Position numbers and translations under genes: made by a program
Shown: piece after piece, positions 1 through 6,056 of the stretch
Layout of the letters: each line of letters starts with the position of its first letter
Numbering within the stretch: position 1 is the first letter of the stretch
From: Prevotella sp. UBA3208
GTDB taxonomy: Bacteria > Bacteroidota > Bacteroidia > Bacteroidales > Bacteroidaceae
DNA: 6,543 bases
NCBI GenBank assembly: GCA_002363695.1
Contig: DEWO01000015.1
Location: 1,041 to 7,583 of the forward strand
Direction of reading: 5' to 3'
The notes under the pieces: model-generated
What the model was told of the DNA's origin: nothing
Databases searched by the model: none
The model's input: the letters and a program-made list of their open reading frames with translations, nothing else

Positions 1-23
1 AGTACCTCGCTGAGCTGAAATAA
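1..23 (+). CDS. 3' end of an upstream gene (partial)
   Basis: Codons from base 3 read Tyr-Leu-Ala-Glu-Leu-Lys followed by TAA at 21-23. A strong terminator begins 23 bases after this stop, which fits the end of a + strand transcription unit. Only six codons are visible, so neither the product nor the frame can be proven. The inference rests on the spacing to the terminator and on the sensible C-terminal residues. The other two forward frames also meet stops here (TGA at 11-13 and 16-18), so the frame call is tentative. Confidence 0.4.
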
Positions 24-46
24 TCATTTCAACGAATAAAAAAATT

Positions 47-76
47 GCCGTCCGATTTTGTCGGACGGCTTTTTTT
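47..76 (+). terminator. Rho-independent terminator of the upstream gene
   Basis: A perfect 9-bp stem, GCCGTCCGA (47-55) paired with TCGGACGGC (61-69), closes a TTTTG loop and is followed by seven T residues (70-76). An A-run at 38-44 lies on the other side, so it could also work weakly on the opposite strand. The stem is GC-rich and complete, giving high confidence. The loop doubles as the -33 element of the next promoter. Confidence 0.93.
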
Positions 77-87
77 GTTTATCTTTG
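57..87 (+). promoter_or_regulatory. Bacteroidota sigma-ABfr-type promoter for the lipoprotein-miaA-lipid kinase operon
   Basis: TTTG at 57-60 and TATCTTTG at 80-87 are separated by 19 bases, matching the known Bacteroides consensus TTTG-N19-21-TAnnTTTG. Transcription would start near 93-97, leaving a leader of only about 25 bases before the TTG start at 119. The -33 box falls within the hairpin loop of the preceding terminator, and the spacer holds that hairpin's right arm and T-tract. Confidence 0.75.
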
Positions 88-118
88 CAACCAGAATTTA
101 TAGTTTATATCATAACCA

Positions 119-733
119 TTGAAAAGTTTGTTGTTTTTTAAGGTCAATTGGTGGCTGTTTGTCATACCTGTTGTGCTGATGAGCTGCCAGAAGAACAAGG
201 ACGAGGTAGCAAGGGACTATGCCGGCACGGTCTTGGTTCAAAATAGTGTGCAATCGGTCAGCACCCAGAACAGTGAGATGCAGCAGATGATTGAAAAAGG
301 CATTGTGTTGGAGCGTGCGAGAAGTATATTCAGCATGGTCCGATATAACACTATGAGTACGGGTGGTGCCCCGATGGGCGACCTGTTTGACAAGGCCTAC
401 TGTTCGAAGTCGTGGAACAAGATGCTTATGCAAGTGCGTTGTAAAGAGGAAGAGACTGCCACCTTGTTTTTCGAGATAGAGCACTGGACAATGACTCGTG
501 AACCAGGCATTGTAACCTTTGACGACTTTGAGGTAAGCCGATTGTCAATGGATTCCGTTATGACGGCATCTGTCAATTTTGTGGCCTACAGTGCAGACTC
601 GTACACGCCGGCCCGAATCGATATGGTGTATGAGGACGGACGCTGGGTGATAGACAATTTCCACGACCTGAAATACAAACTGAATGCCCGTGAGAGCATG
701 AAGTATTACCTGAGAAAAGAAGACGTGATATAG
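119..733 (+). CDS. Small predicted lipoprotein of unknown function (TTG start)
   Basis: The 204-residue product starts at TTG. An in-frame TAA at 113-115 excludes anything further upstream, and the first in-frame ATG is codon 21, which would destroy the signal peptide. The N-terminus has Lys2 and Lys8, a hydrophobic stretch at about 11-21 and a lipobox Leu20-Met-Ser-Cys23, so it is a type II lipoprotein with a mature chain of about 182 residues. The residues after Cys23 (Q-K-N-K-D-E) have acidic side chains only from +6, so surface export is uncertain. TTG codons at 128 and 131 are possible alternative starts but give a less basic N-region. The C-terminal part has alternating beta-like segments and ends with a V-Y-E-D-G-R-W-V-I-D-N-F pattern. 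This resembles NTF2-like or DUF3828-type secreted proteins, but that is inference from pattern only. It is the first gene of its operon, 27 bases before miaA. Confidence 0.85.
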   Translation: MKSLLFFKVNWWLFVIPVVLMSCQKNKDEVARDYAGTVLVQNSVQSVSTQNSEMQQMIEKGIVLERARSIFSMVRYNTMSTGGAPMGDLFDKAYCSKSWNKMLMQVRCKEEETATLFFEIEHWTMTREPGIVTFDDFEVSRLSMDSVMTASVNFVAYSADSYTPARIDMVYEDGRWVIDNFHDLKYKLNARESMKYYLRKEDVI

Positions 734-760
734 CCGATATTTAGTCTTGCTTGTCAGCAT

Positions 761-1687
761 ATGTCGGAACGGATGATTACCATACTTGGCCCCACTGCCA
801 GCGGAAAGACCCCTTTGGCTGCCTCGTTGGCAAGAGAGGTTGGCGGGGAGATTATCTCTGCCGACTCGCGACAGGTATATCGTCGGATGGATATTGGGAC
901 GGGTAAGGACCTTGAAGACTACGGAGATGTTCCCTACCATCTGATCGACATTGCAGAGCCAGGCACCAAATATAACCTGTTCCAATATCAGCAGGACTTC
1001 TTCGACGCCTATCATAATATAATAGGTAGAGGGAAGACTCCTATTTTGTGTGGTGGCACAGGACTGTACATTGAAGCTGTGCTGAAAGGCTACAAACTGT
1101 CCCCCGTTCCGCAGAATCCTGAACTCCGGAAAAGTTTGGAAGACAAGACGCTGGACGAACTGACGCGGATGCTGGTGGAACTGAAGCGACAGAACGGCTC
1201 CAACATGCACAATAAGACGGATGTGGACTCGTGTCAGCGAGCCATCCGTGCCATTGAGATTGAAACCTATAACCTGCATCATCCGGTGCCACGTCGTGAA
1301 CTGCCCCCGGTCAACTCCGTCATCATTGGCGTCAACATCGATCGAGAGACGAGAAGACAGAAAATCACCAACAGGCTGAAAGCCCGATTGGAAGGGGGAA
1401 TGGTTGATGAAGTGCGGGGCCTGCTGGACGAGGGTATTCCTGCAGAAGACTTGATATACTACGGATTGGAGTACAAGTTCGTAACGGAGTACGTGACAGG
1501 TCAGGTCACCTACGACGAGATGTTCCAACGTCTGGAAATAGCCATCCACCAGTTTGCCAAACGGCAGATGACTTGGTTCCGAGGTATGGAGCGCCGTGGA
1601 TTCGCCATTCATTGGATAGATGCCTTGCAGCCTATGGACGAAAAAGTAAAAGCAATTATACAGATAACTCAAAACTCTGGACTATGA
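761..1687 (+). CDS. miaA: tRNA dimethylallyltransferase (MiaA, Bacteroidota paralogue type)
   Basis: MiaA transfers a dimethylallyl group from DMAPP to N6 of A37 in tRNAs that read UNN codons; it acts in the cytoplasm. The 308-residue length is normal for the family (E. coli about 316). Visible motifs are the P-loop GPTASGKT (10-17), DSRQVY (35-40, with the conserved Asp35), GTGKD (46-50), PYHLID (58-63), GGTGLY (98-103, with the conserved active-site Thr100), the R-A-I-R-A-I-E-I helix (160-167) and the tRNA-binding AKRQMTWFR (266-274). GTGKD in place of the commoner GTAKP, and GLEYKF in place of GYKE, match the divergent second MiaA found in Bacteroides and Prevotella. A canonical MiaA may therefore be encoded elsewhere in the genome. 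Start choice: ATG at 761. A second ATG at 773 (codon 5) would give the M-I-T-I-L-G-P-T start common in MiaA proteins and cannot be excluded. The stop overlaps the next gene's ATG (ATGA), implying translational coupling. Confidence 0.96.
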   Translation: MSERMITILGPTASGKTPLAASLAREVGGEIISADSRQVYRRMDIGTGKDLEDYGDVPYHLIDIAEPGTKYNLFQYQQDFFDAYHNIIGRGKTPILCGGTGLYIEAVLKGYKLSPVPQNPELRKSLEDKTLDELTRMLVELKRQNGSNMHNKTDVDSCQRAIRAIEIETYNLHHPVPRRELPPVNSVIIGVNIDRETRRQKITNRLKARLEGGMVDEVRGLLDEGIPAEDLIYYGLEYKFVTEYVTGQVTYDEMFQRLEIAIHQFAKRQMTWFRGMERRGFAIHWIDALQPMDEKVKAIIQITQNSGL

Positions 1688-1694
1688 ATTCTGA
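1667..1694 (+). repeat. Degenerate 7-bp tandem repeat spanning the miaA stop / lipid kinase start
   Basis: Four adjacent heptamers begin at 1667, 1674, 1681 and 1688: ACTCAAA, ACTCTGG, ACTATGA and ATTCTGA. All are variants of ACTCTGA. The third unit contains both the start codon (1684-1686) and the stop codon (1685-1687) of the overlapping genes. The unit is not a multiple of three, so loss or gain of one copy would shift the miaA C-terminal frame. The copies differ from each other, so active slippage now is unlikely. Confidence 0.55.
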
Positions 1695-2610
1695 ACAAAA
1701 TAGATGGGGCATTCTGTACTGTCCCAAAGGACATAGCAACAAGCAACGGGAGCGAATCCAGAAGGCGCTGGACGAACGTCAGGTTCAGTACGATTTCGTG
1801 CAGAGCGAGTCTACGGACAGCGTTGAGCGACTTGTAACCATGCTTATCCATAATGGTTACAAGACCATCATTGTAGTGGGTGGCGACTCGGCTCTGAACG
1901 ATGCTGCCAATTGCCTGATGAAGGAAGAAAAGCAGGTTCGCGACGAGATTGCCTTGGGTGTCATACCCAATGGCGTGATGAATGATTTTGCCCGCTATTG
2001 GGACTTCAAGGAAGGCAATTTGGAGCAGACCGTCGATTGGCTTATCAAGCATCGTGTACGCAAGATAGACTTGGGCTGTATCCGTTACCAGAACAAGCAG
2101 GAGGAACAGTGTCATCGCTATTTTCTCAACTGTGTCAATGTGGGTCTCATTGCCGACGTCATGAACCTTCGCCGGCAGGCACACTCGCTGTTGGGCTCGC
2201 GTACGCTCTCATTTATTGCCTCCCTGTTCCTCATGATATTCCACCGCATGGAGTACAAGGTGAAAGTCAAGATTAACTACGATACTGTAGAGCGTAAGAT
2301 TATGACTATGTGCGTGGGGTCTGGTCCGGGTTATGGACAGACACCCAGTGCAGTGCCTTATAACGGTATGCTCGACGTCTCGCTGGTCTACCATGCCGAG
2401 ATTGTCCAGGTCTTTGCCGGCCTATGGCTCCTGCTGACGGGACGCTTCCTGAACCACCGTAGCGTACATCCCTATCGCACCCGCGAGGTGGAGGTCGTTG
2501 AGGCCAAACACGCACTGGTTGGTGTTGACGGACGACTCATAGGTACACCTGTCGGCTCATATCGCATTAGTGTGGAACAAGAAGTCATAAATTTCCTCAT
2601 TCCGGACTAA
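1684..2610 (+). CDS. Diacylglycerol kinase-family (DAGK_cat / YegS-like) lipid kinase, divergent
   Basis: The 308-residue protein belongs to the DAGK catalytic-domain family, which phosphorylates lipid hydroxyls with ATP at the cytoplasmic face of the membrane. Visible landmarks are an opening beta-strand (W-G-I-L-Y-C-P-K-G, 8-16), IIVVGGDSALNDAAN (62-76, the family's GGDGTxNE loop), LGVIPNGVMNDFARYW (91-106, the family's PxGTxNDFAR), the FLNCVNVGL strand, the P-Y-N-G-M-L-D-V segment typical of the second domain, and GVDGR (280-284). Two positions are atypical: GGDG is GGDS here (Ser69), and the usual DGE near the C-terminus is DGR (Arg284), although Asp282 remains. The lipid substrate cannot be read from sequence, and activity is uncertain. 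The start is ATG 1684: the frame stays open to about 1573 but that stretch lies inside miaA, and the ATGA overlap plus the domain start support 1684. A terminator follows the stop. Confidence 0.88.
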   Translation: MNSEQNRWGILYCPKGHSNKQRERIQKALDERQVQYDFVQSESTDSVERLVTMLIHNGYKTIIVVGGDSALNDAANCLMKEEKQVRDEIALGVIPNGVMNDFARYWDFKEGNLEQTVDWLIKHRVRKIDLGCIRYQNKQEEQCHRYFLNCVNVGLIADVMNLRRQAHSLLGSRTLSFIASLFLMIFHRMEYKVKVKINYDTVERKIMTMCVGSGPGYGQTPSAVPYNGMLDVSLVYHAEIVQVFAGLWLLLTGRFLNHRSVHPYRTREVEVVEAKHALVGVDGRLIGTPVGSYRISVEQEVINFLIPD

Positions 2611-2630
2611 GAAAATGTGAAATAACTGAA

Positions 2631-2664
2631 AAAAAAGGCGTTTTTGAAAAAAAGTGCCTTTTTT
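2631..2664 (+). terminator. Rho-independent terminator after the lipid kinase gene
   Basis: A run of A residues (2631-2636) and GGC (2637-2639) pair with GCC (2656-2658) and six T residues (2659-2664). The stem continues inward through two G-U wobbles and four U-A pairs to a GAAA tetraloop (2646-2649), about 15 bp in all. The A/T-symmetric base suggests it could act in both directions. It ends only two bases before the -33 box of the next promoter. Confidence 0.85.
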
Positions 2665-2666
2665 AT

Positions 2667-2697
2667 TTTGCAGTCACAATGAAATTGTGTACTTTTG
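2667..2697 (+). promoter_or_regulatory. Bacteroidota-type promoter for the alpha-glucan cluster
   Basis: TTTG at 2667-2670 and TACTTTTG at 2690-2697 are spaced by 19 bases, the same geometry as the promoter at 57-87 and an exact match to TAnnTTTG. Transcription would begin near 2703-2707, giving a leader of about 45 A/T-rich bases before the ATG at 2749. A weak AAGGA lies three bases before that start. The spacer contains a perfect short palindrome. Confidence 0.8.
2675..2689. promoter_or_regulatory. Candidate operator palindrome in the promoter spacer
   Basis: CACAAT-GAA-ATTGTG is a perfect inverted repeat with 6-base arms and a 3-base centre. It fills most of the spacer between the -33 and -7 boxes of the alpha-glucan promoter and directly abuts the -7 box. 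A dimeric regulator bound here would block or alter RNA polymerase binding. No regulator gene is in the window, so the assignment rests on symmetry and position only. Confidence 0.45.
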
Positions 2698-2748
2698 AGG
2701 GAGATTTTTACGAATCCTAAAACAAAATAAATACCCTATTAAGGAACT

Positions 2749-4731
2749 ATGAGTTATTTACGATTAGAAAAAGCTGTAATGACCAACTTGGAGGAATCCC
2801 TCCGTCGTGAATTGCTTCGGACTAACCGTTCTGGTGCCTACAGTGCGTCTACACTGGTAGATTGTAACACACGTAAGTATCACGGTTTGCTCGTTGTTCC
2901 CGTGCCAGAACTCGATGACGAGAACCATGTGTTGTTGTCGTCGTTCGACTGCACGGTTATTCAGCACGGTGCAGAGTTCAATCTCGGACTCCACAAGTAT
3001 CAGGGCAACAACTTCAGCCCTAATGGTCACAAGTACATCCGTGAGTTCACTTGCGACGTAGTGCCCACCACGCTCTATCGCGTTGGTGGCGTAGTGTTAA
3101 AAAGGGAGACCATCTTCCAAACCTATGAGGACCGCATCCTGATTCGCTATACGCTGGAGGATGCCCATTCGGCAACGACGTTGCGTTTCCGTCCTTTCCT
3201 GGCATTCCGTTCAGTGCGCCAGTTTACACACGAGAACGCCACAGCCTCGCGTGAGTACCACGAGGTGGACAATGGTATCAAGACGTGTATGTATGCTGGC
3301 TATCCTGACCTCTACATGCAGTTCAACAAGAAGAACGAGTTCGTCTTCCAGCCCGACTGGTATCGTGGCATTGAGTATCCCAAGGAGCAGGAGCGTGGCT
3401 ACGCTTCTAACGAAGACCTCTACGTACCCGGCTACTTCGAAGTCAGCATCAAGAAGGGCGAGAGCATCATCTTCGCTGCTTCGACGAAGGAGATTAAGAG
3501 CTCTACGCTGAAGACGCTGTTCCAGAAAGAGATTGACATTCGCCAGCCGCGCGACAACTTCTATCACTGTCTGGTGGCTGCAGCTCATCAGTTCCACTTC
3601 CGCGATCGCCGTAGTGGCAGTTCGCCGGAACATCTTGACGACAGTGACGACCGTTATCTGTTGGCTGGTTATCCTTGGTTCAAGGCCCGTGCCCGCGATA
3701 CGTTTATCGCACTGCCTGGTCTGACGCTGGCCATTGGTGAGCAGGACTACTTCGAACACGTGATGAAGACTGCCGAGAAGGGTCTCCGTGAGTTTATGGA
3801 AGACAAGCCTCTCAGCGTGAAGATGTACGAGATTGAGCATCCCGACGTTCCTCTATGGGCTGTCTGGGCTATCCAGCAGTACGCCAAGGACGCCGGTGTC
3901 GAGAAGGGATACAAACGTTATGGCAAGCTGGTCAAGGACATCGTGAAATATGTTATCGAGGGTGGCAACTCCAATATGCGTCTCGACGACAACGGCCTGC
4001 TCTACGCTAATGGTCGCGATAAGGCCATCACGTGGATGAACTCGACTGCTAACGGACGCCCTGTTGTTCCACGCTCTGGCTACATCGTTGAGTTCAATGC
4101 CCTGTGGTACAACGCCCTGAAGTTTTGTGCTGCCTTGGAGGCCGAGTTCGGCGACAAGAAACTGGCAGAGAAGTTAGAGAAGCGTGCTGAGGTCTGCAAG
4201 CAGTCGTTCGTTGACACCTTCATGAATGAGTACGGCTATCTGCTGGACTATGTTGATGGCAACATGATGGACTGGAGCGTACGCCCGAACATGATCTTCG
4301 CTGTGGCACTCGACTACTCGCCGCTGTCGCAAGACCAGAAGAAGAGCGTGCTCGACATCTGTACCCGCGAGTTACTGACTCCAAAGGGACTGCGCTCGCT
4401 GTCGCCTAAGAGCGGCGGCTACAATCCTATGTATGTCGGCCCGCAGACGCAGCGCGACTATGCTTACCATCAGGGCACTGCTTGGCCTTGGCTGGGCGGA
4501 TTCTACATGGAGGCTTGTCTGAAGCTCTACAAGCGTACCCGCCTGTCGTTCATCGAGCGTCAGATGGTGGGCTACGAAGACGAGATTAACTATCATGCTC
4601 TGGGAACTATCAGCGAACTGTTCGACGGCAATCCGCCGTTCCACGGACGTGGTGCTATGGCTTTCGCCATGAATGTGGCTGAAATCCTGCGTACGCTGAA
4701 GTTGCTGGAGAAGTACACTTATCAAAAATAA
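2749..4731 (+). CDS. Glycogen debranching enzyme, amylo-alpha-1,6-glucosidase type (GH133)
   Basis: The 660-residue cytoplasmic enzyme should hydrolyse alpha-1,6 branch linkages in glycogen or limit dextrins. An N-terminal GDE_N-type domain spans roughly 20-250, with TRKYHGLLV at 41-49, and a C-terminal (alpha/alpha)6 GDE_C-type domain spans roughly 290-655. AGYPWFKARARD places the likely catalytic acid at Asp317, and GTISELFDG places the likely catalytic base at Glu623. Both fit the Asp/Glu pair known in GH133. It lacks the GH13 glucanotransferase half of eukaryotic debranching enzymes, as is usual for bacterial members. Family signatures are shifted: R-A-R-D replaces W-G-R-D, and G-R-G-A-M-A-F-A-M-N-V-A-E replaces the usual G-C-x-A-Q-A-W-S-V-A-E; I believe these are typical of the Bacteroidota branch. 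ATG 2749 (M-S-Y-L) matches the N-terminus I remember for Bacteroides homologues; a second Met is codon 11. It is the first gene of the cluster, 16 bases before the glycosyltransferase. Confidence 0.93.
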   Translation: MSYLRLEKAVMTNLEESLRRELLRTNRSGAYSASTLVDCNTRKYHGLLVVPVPELDDENHVLLSSFDCTVIQHGAEFNLGLHKYQGNNFSPNGHKYIREFTCDVVPTTLYRVGGVVLKRETIFQTYEDRILIRYTLEDAHSATTLRFRPFLAFRSVRQFTHENATASREYHEVDNGIKTCMYAGYPDLYMQFNKKNEFVFQPDWYRGIEYPKEQERGYASNEDLYVPGYFEVSIKKGESIIFAASTKEIKSSTLKTLFQKEIDIRQPRDNFYHCLVAAAHQFHFRDRRSGSSPEHLDDSDDRYLLAGYPWFKARARDTFIALPGLTLAIGEQDYFEHVMKTAEKGLREFMEDKPLSVKMYEIEHPDVPLWAVWAIQQYAKDAGVEKGYKRYGKLVKDIVKYVIEGGNSNMRLDDNGLLYANGRDKAITWMNSTANGRPVVPRSGYIVEFNALWYNALKFCAALEAEFGDKKLAEKLEKRAEVCKQSFVDTFMNEYGYLLDYVDGNMMDWSVRPNMIFAVALDYSPLSQDQKKSVLDICTRELLTPKGLRSLSPKSGGYNPMYVGPQTQRDYAYHQGTAWPWLGGFYMEACLKLYKRTRLSFIERQMVGYEDEINYHALGTISELFDGNPPFHGRGAMAFAMNVAEILRTLKLLEKYTYQK

Positions 4732-4733
4732 AT

Positions 4734-4740
4734 AAGGAGG
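4734..4740 (+). promoter_or_regulatory. Strong Shine-Dalgarno sequence for the glycosyltransferase
   Basis: AAGGAGG ends seven bases before ATG 4748, which is ideal spacing. It starts three bases after the TAA of the debranching enzyme. The other genes here have weak or no such sequence, as is usual in Bacteroidota, so this site stands out. Confidence 0.75.
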
Positions 4741-4747
4741 ACGCTAT

Positions 4748-6019
4748 ATGAAAGTACTAATGTTTGGATGGGAGTATCCTCCTCACGTATTCGGTGGACT
4801 GGCCACCGCTAACTATGGTATCTCTCAGGGCCTGCACGCCCAGGGCGACATGGACATCACGCTCTGTCTGCCTCATCCCTTTGGCGACGAAGACCGTTCG
4901 GCCTGCAACATCGTAGCCATGAATGCTGTGCCCATTGCCTGGCGCGACGTGTCGGCTGACTATGTGCGCGAGCGGGTAGGGAACATCATGGATCCCGACC
5001 TCTATTTCCGCCTGCGCGATCACCTCTATGCTGACTTCAACTACATGCACGTCAACGATTTGGGCGCCATGGAGTTTGCAGGAGGCTATCCTGGCAACCT
5101 GCACGAGGAAATCAACAACTACTCGATTATCGCTGGTGTGGTGGCTCGTACCTTCGACTACGACATCATCCACGCCCACGACTGGCTGACCTATCCTGCC
5201 GGCATCCATGCCAAGCAGGTCAGCGGCAAGCCCTTGTGCATCCATGTCCATGCTACCGACTTCGACCGTTCGCGCGGCAAGGTGAACCCCACCGTCTACA
5301 GCATCGAGAAGAATGGTATGGACAATGCCGACTGCATCATGTGCGTATCAGAGTTGACCCGCCAGACGGTTATCAACCAGTATCATCAGGATCCGCGCAA
5401 GTGCTTCACTGTTCACAATGCAGTATATCCGTTGCCCGAAGAGTATCAGGCCATTCCGCGTCCGGACCATACGGGTAAGGACAAGGTGGTGACTTTCCTC
5501 GGACGTATCACCATGCAGAAAGGGCCTGAGTACTTCGTCGAGGCTGCCAACATGGTCATCCGCCGCACCAAGCATGTGCGCTTCTGCATGGCAGGTTCCG
5601 GTGACATGATGGATGCCATGATTCAACTGGCTGCCGAGCGTGGCATTGCCGACCGGTTCCACTTCCCTGGGTTCATGCGCGGAAAGCAGGTTTACGAGTG
5701 CCTCAAGGATTCTGATGTCTACGTGATGCCTTCTGTCTCTGAGCCTTTCGGCATCTCGCCGTTGGAGGCTATGCAGTGCGGCACGCCGTCTATCATTTCC
5801 AAGCAGTCAGGCTGCGCCGAGATTCTGAACAACTGTATCAAGGTTGACTACTGGGACATTCATGCACTGGCCGACGCCATCTACAGCATCTGCGCCAACG
5901 AGTCGCTCTTCAAGTATCTCAAGGAAGAGGGTAAGAACGAGGTTGACCAGATTACTTGGGAGAAAGTCGGTGCCTGGATTGCCACACTCTACAAGCGTAC
6001 CCTCGGCTGGGAACAATAA
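4748..6019 (+). CDS. GT-B glycosyltransferase, probable glycogen (alpha-1,4-glucan) synthase
   Basis: The 423-residue protein has the two Rossmann domains of GT-B enzymes (GT4/GT5-like). It would transfer glucose from a nucleotide sugar to the non-reducing end of an alpha-glucan in the cytoplasm. The N-terminal domain opens with F-G-W-E-Y-P-P-H-V-F-G-G-L-A (6-19), where G16-G17 form the family's acceptor/diphosphate loop, and carries HAHDW (142-146). The C-terminal domain has GRITMQKG (252-259), with the Arg253/Lys258 pair that contacts donor phosphates, and SEPFGISPLEAMQCG with the E-x7-E pair Glu332 and Glu340. It is shorter than classical GlgA (about 480). The donor is not readable; Prevotella bryantii is reported to make glycogen from UDP-glucose, so UDP-glucose is a reasonable guess. 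Its position between a debranching enzyme and a GH57 gene supports the glycogen role. The family also includes other sugar transferases, so substrate is less certain than fold. Confidence 0.9.
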   Translation: MKVLMFGWEYPPHVFGGLATANYGISQGLHAQGDMDITLCLPHPFGDEDRSACNIVAMNAVPIAWRDVSADYVRERVGNIMDPDLYFRLRDHLYADFNYMHVNDLGAMEFAGGYPGNLHEEINNYSIIAGVVARTFDYDIIHAHDWLTYPAGIHAKQVSGKPLCIHVHATDFDRSRGKVNPTVYSIEKNGMDNADCIMCVSELTRQTVINQYHQDPRKCFTVHNAVYPLPEEYQAIPRPDHTGKDKVVTFLGRITMQKGPEYFVEAANMVIRRTKHVRFCMAGSGDMMDAMIQLAAERGIADRFHFPGFMRGKQVYECLKDSDVYVMPSVSEPFGISPLEAMQCGTPSIISKQSGCAEILNNCIKVDYWDIHALADAIYSICANESLFKYLKEEGKNEVDQITWEKVGAWIATLYKRTLGWEQ

Positions 6020-6044
6020 AAGGTAAAATAGTTAAAAGGTAAAA
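6017..6044 (+). repeat. Two direct copies of TAAAAGGTAAAA before the GH57 gene
   Basis: TAAAAGGTAAAA occurs at 6017-6028, where its first three bases are the glycosyltransferase stop codon, and again at 6033-6044, a 16-base period. A partial third copy (AAAGTAAAAG) follows at 6044-6053. Together they fill almost all of the 37-base gap. A-rich leaders help translation initiation in Bacteroidota, and AGG could give weak SD pairing, but no function is shown. Confidence 0.6.
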
Positions 6045-6056
6045 AAGTAAAAGACA

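Noticed and set aside
742..749. TAGTCTTG before miaA as a possible internal -7 box
   Set aside because: It has one mismatch to TAnnTTTG and there is no TTTG 19-21 bases upstream. The 27-base gap is better explained by operon transcription from 57-87.
734..767. A possible hairpin burying the miaA start codon (734-740 with 761-767)
   Set aside because: The stem is only 7 bp with one G-U pair and a 20-base loop, so it is weak and could easily arise by chance. The alternative start at 773 would also make it irrelevant.
545..1672. A long (375-codon) open frame on the minus strand opposite miaA
   Set aside because: It is fully antisense to a confidently identified miaA, shows no recognisable domain, and its residue makeup (many His, Gln, Leu, Val) looks like a mirrored coding frame.
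1573..1683. A 37-codon N-terminal extension of the lipid kinase frame
   Set aside because: It would overlap the conserved C-terminus of miaA by more than 100 bases and adds no family motif; ATG 1684 with the ATGA overlap is the natural start.
3211..3840. A 209-codon minus-strand open frame within the debranching enzyme gene
   Set aside because: It is a shadow of the strongly biased codons of the + strand gene; there is no promoter or motif, and the real gene covers the region completely.
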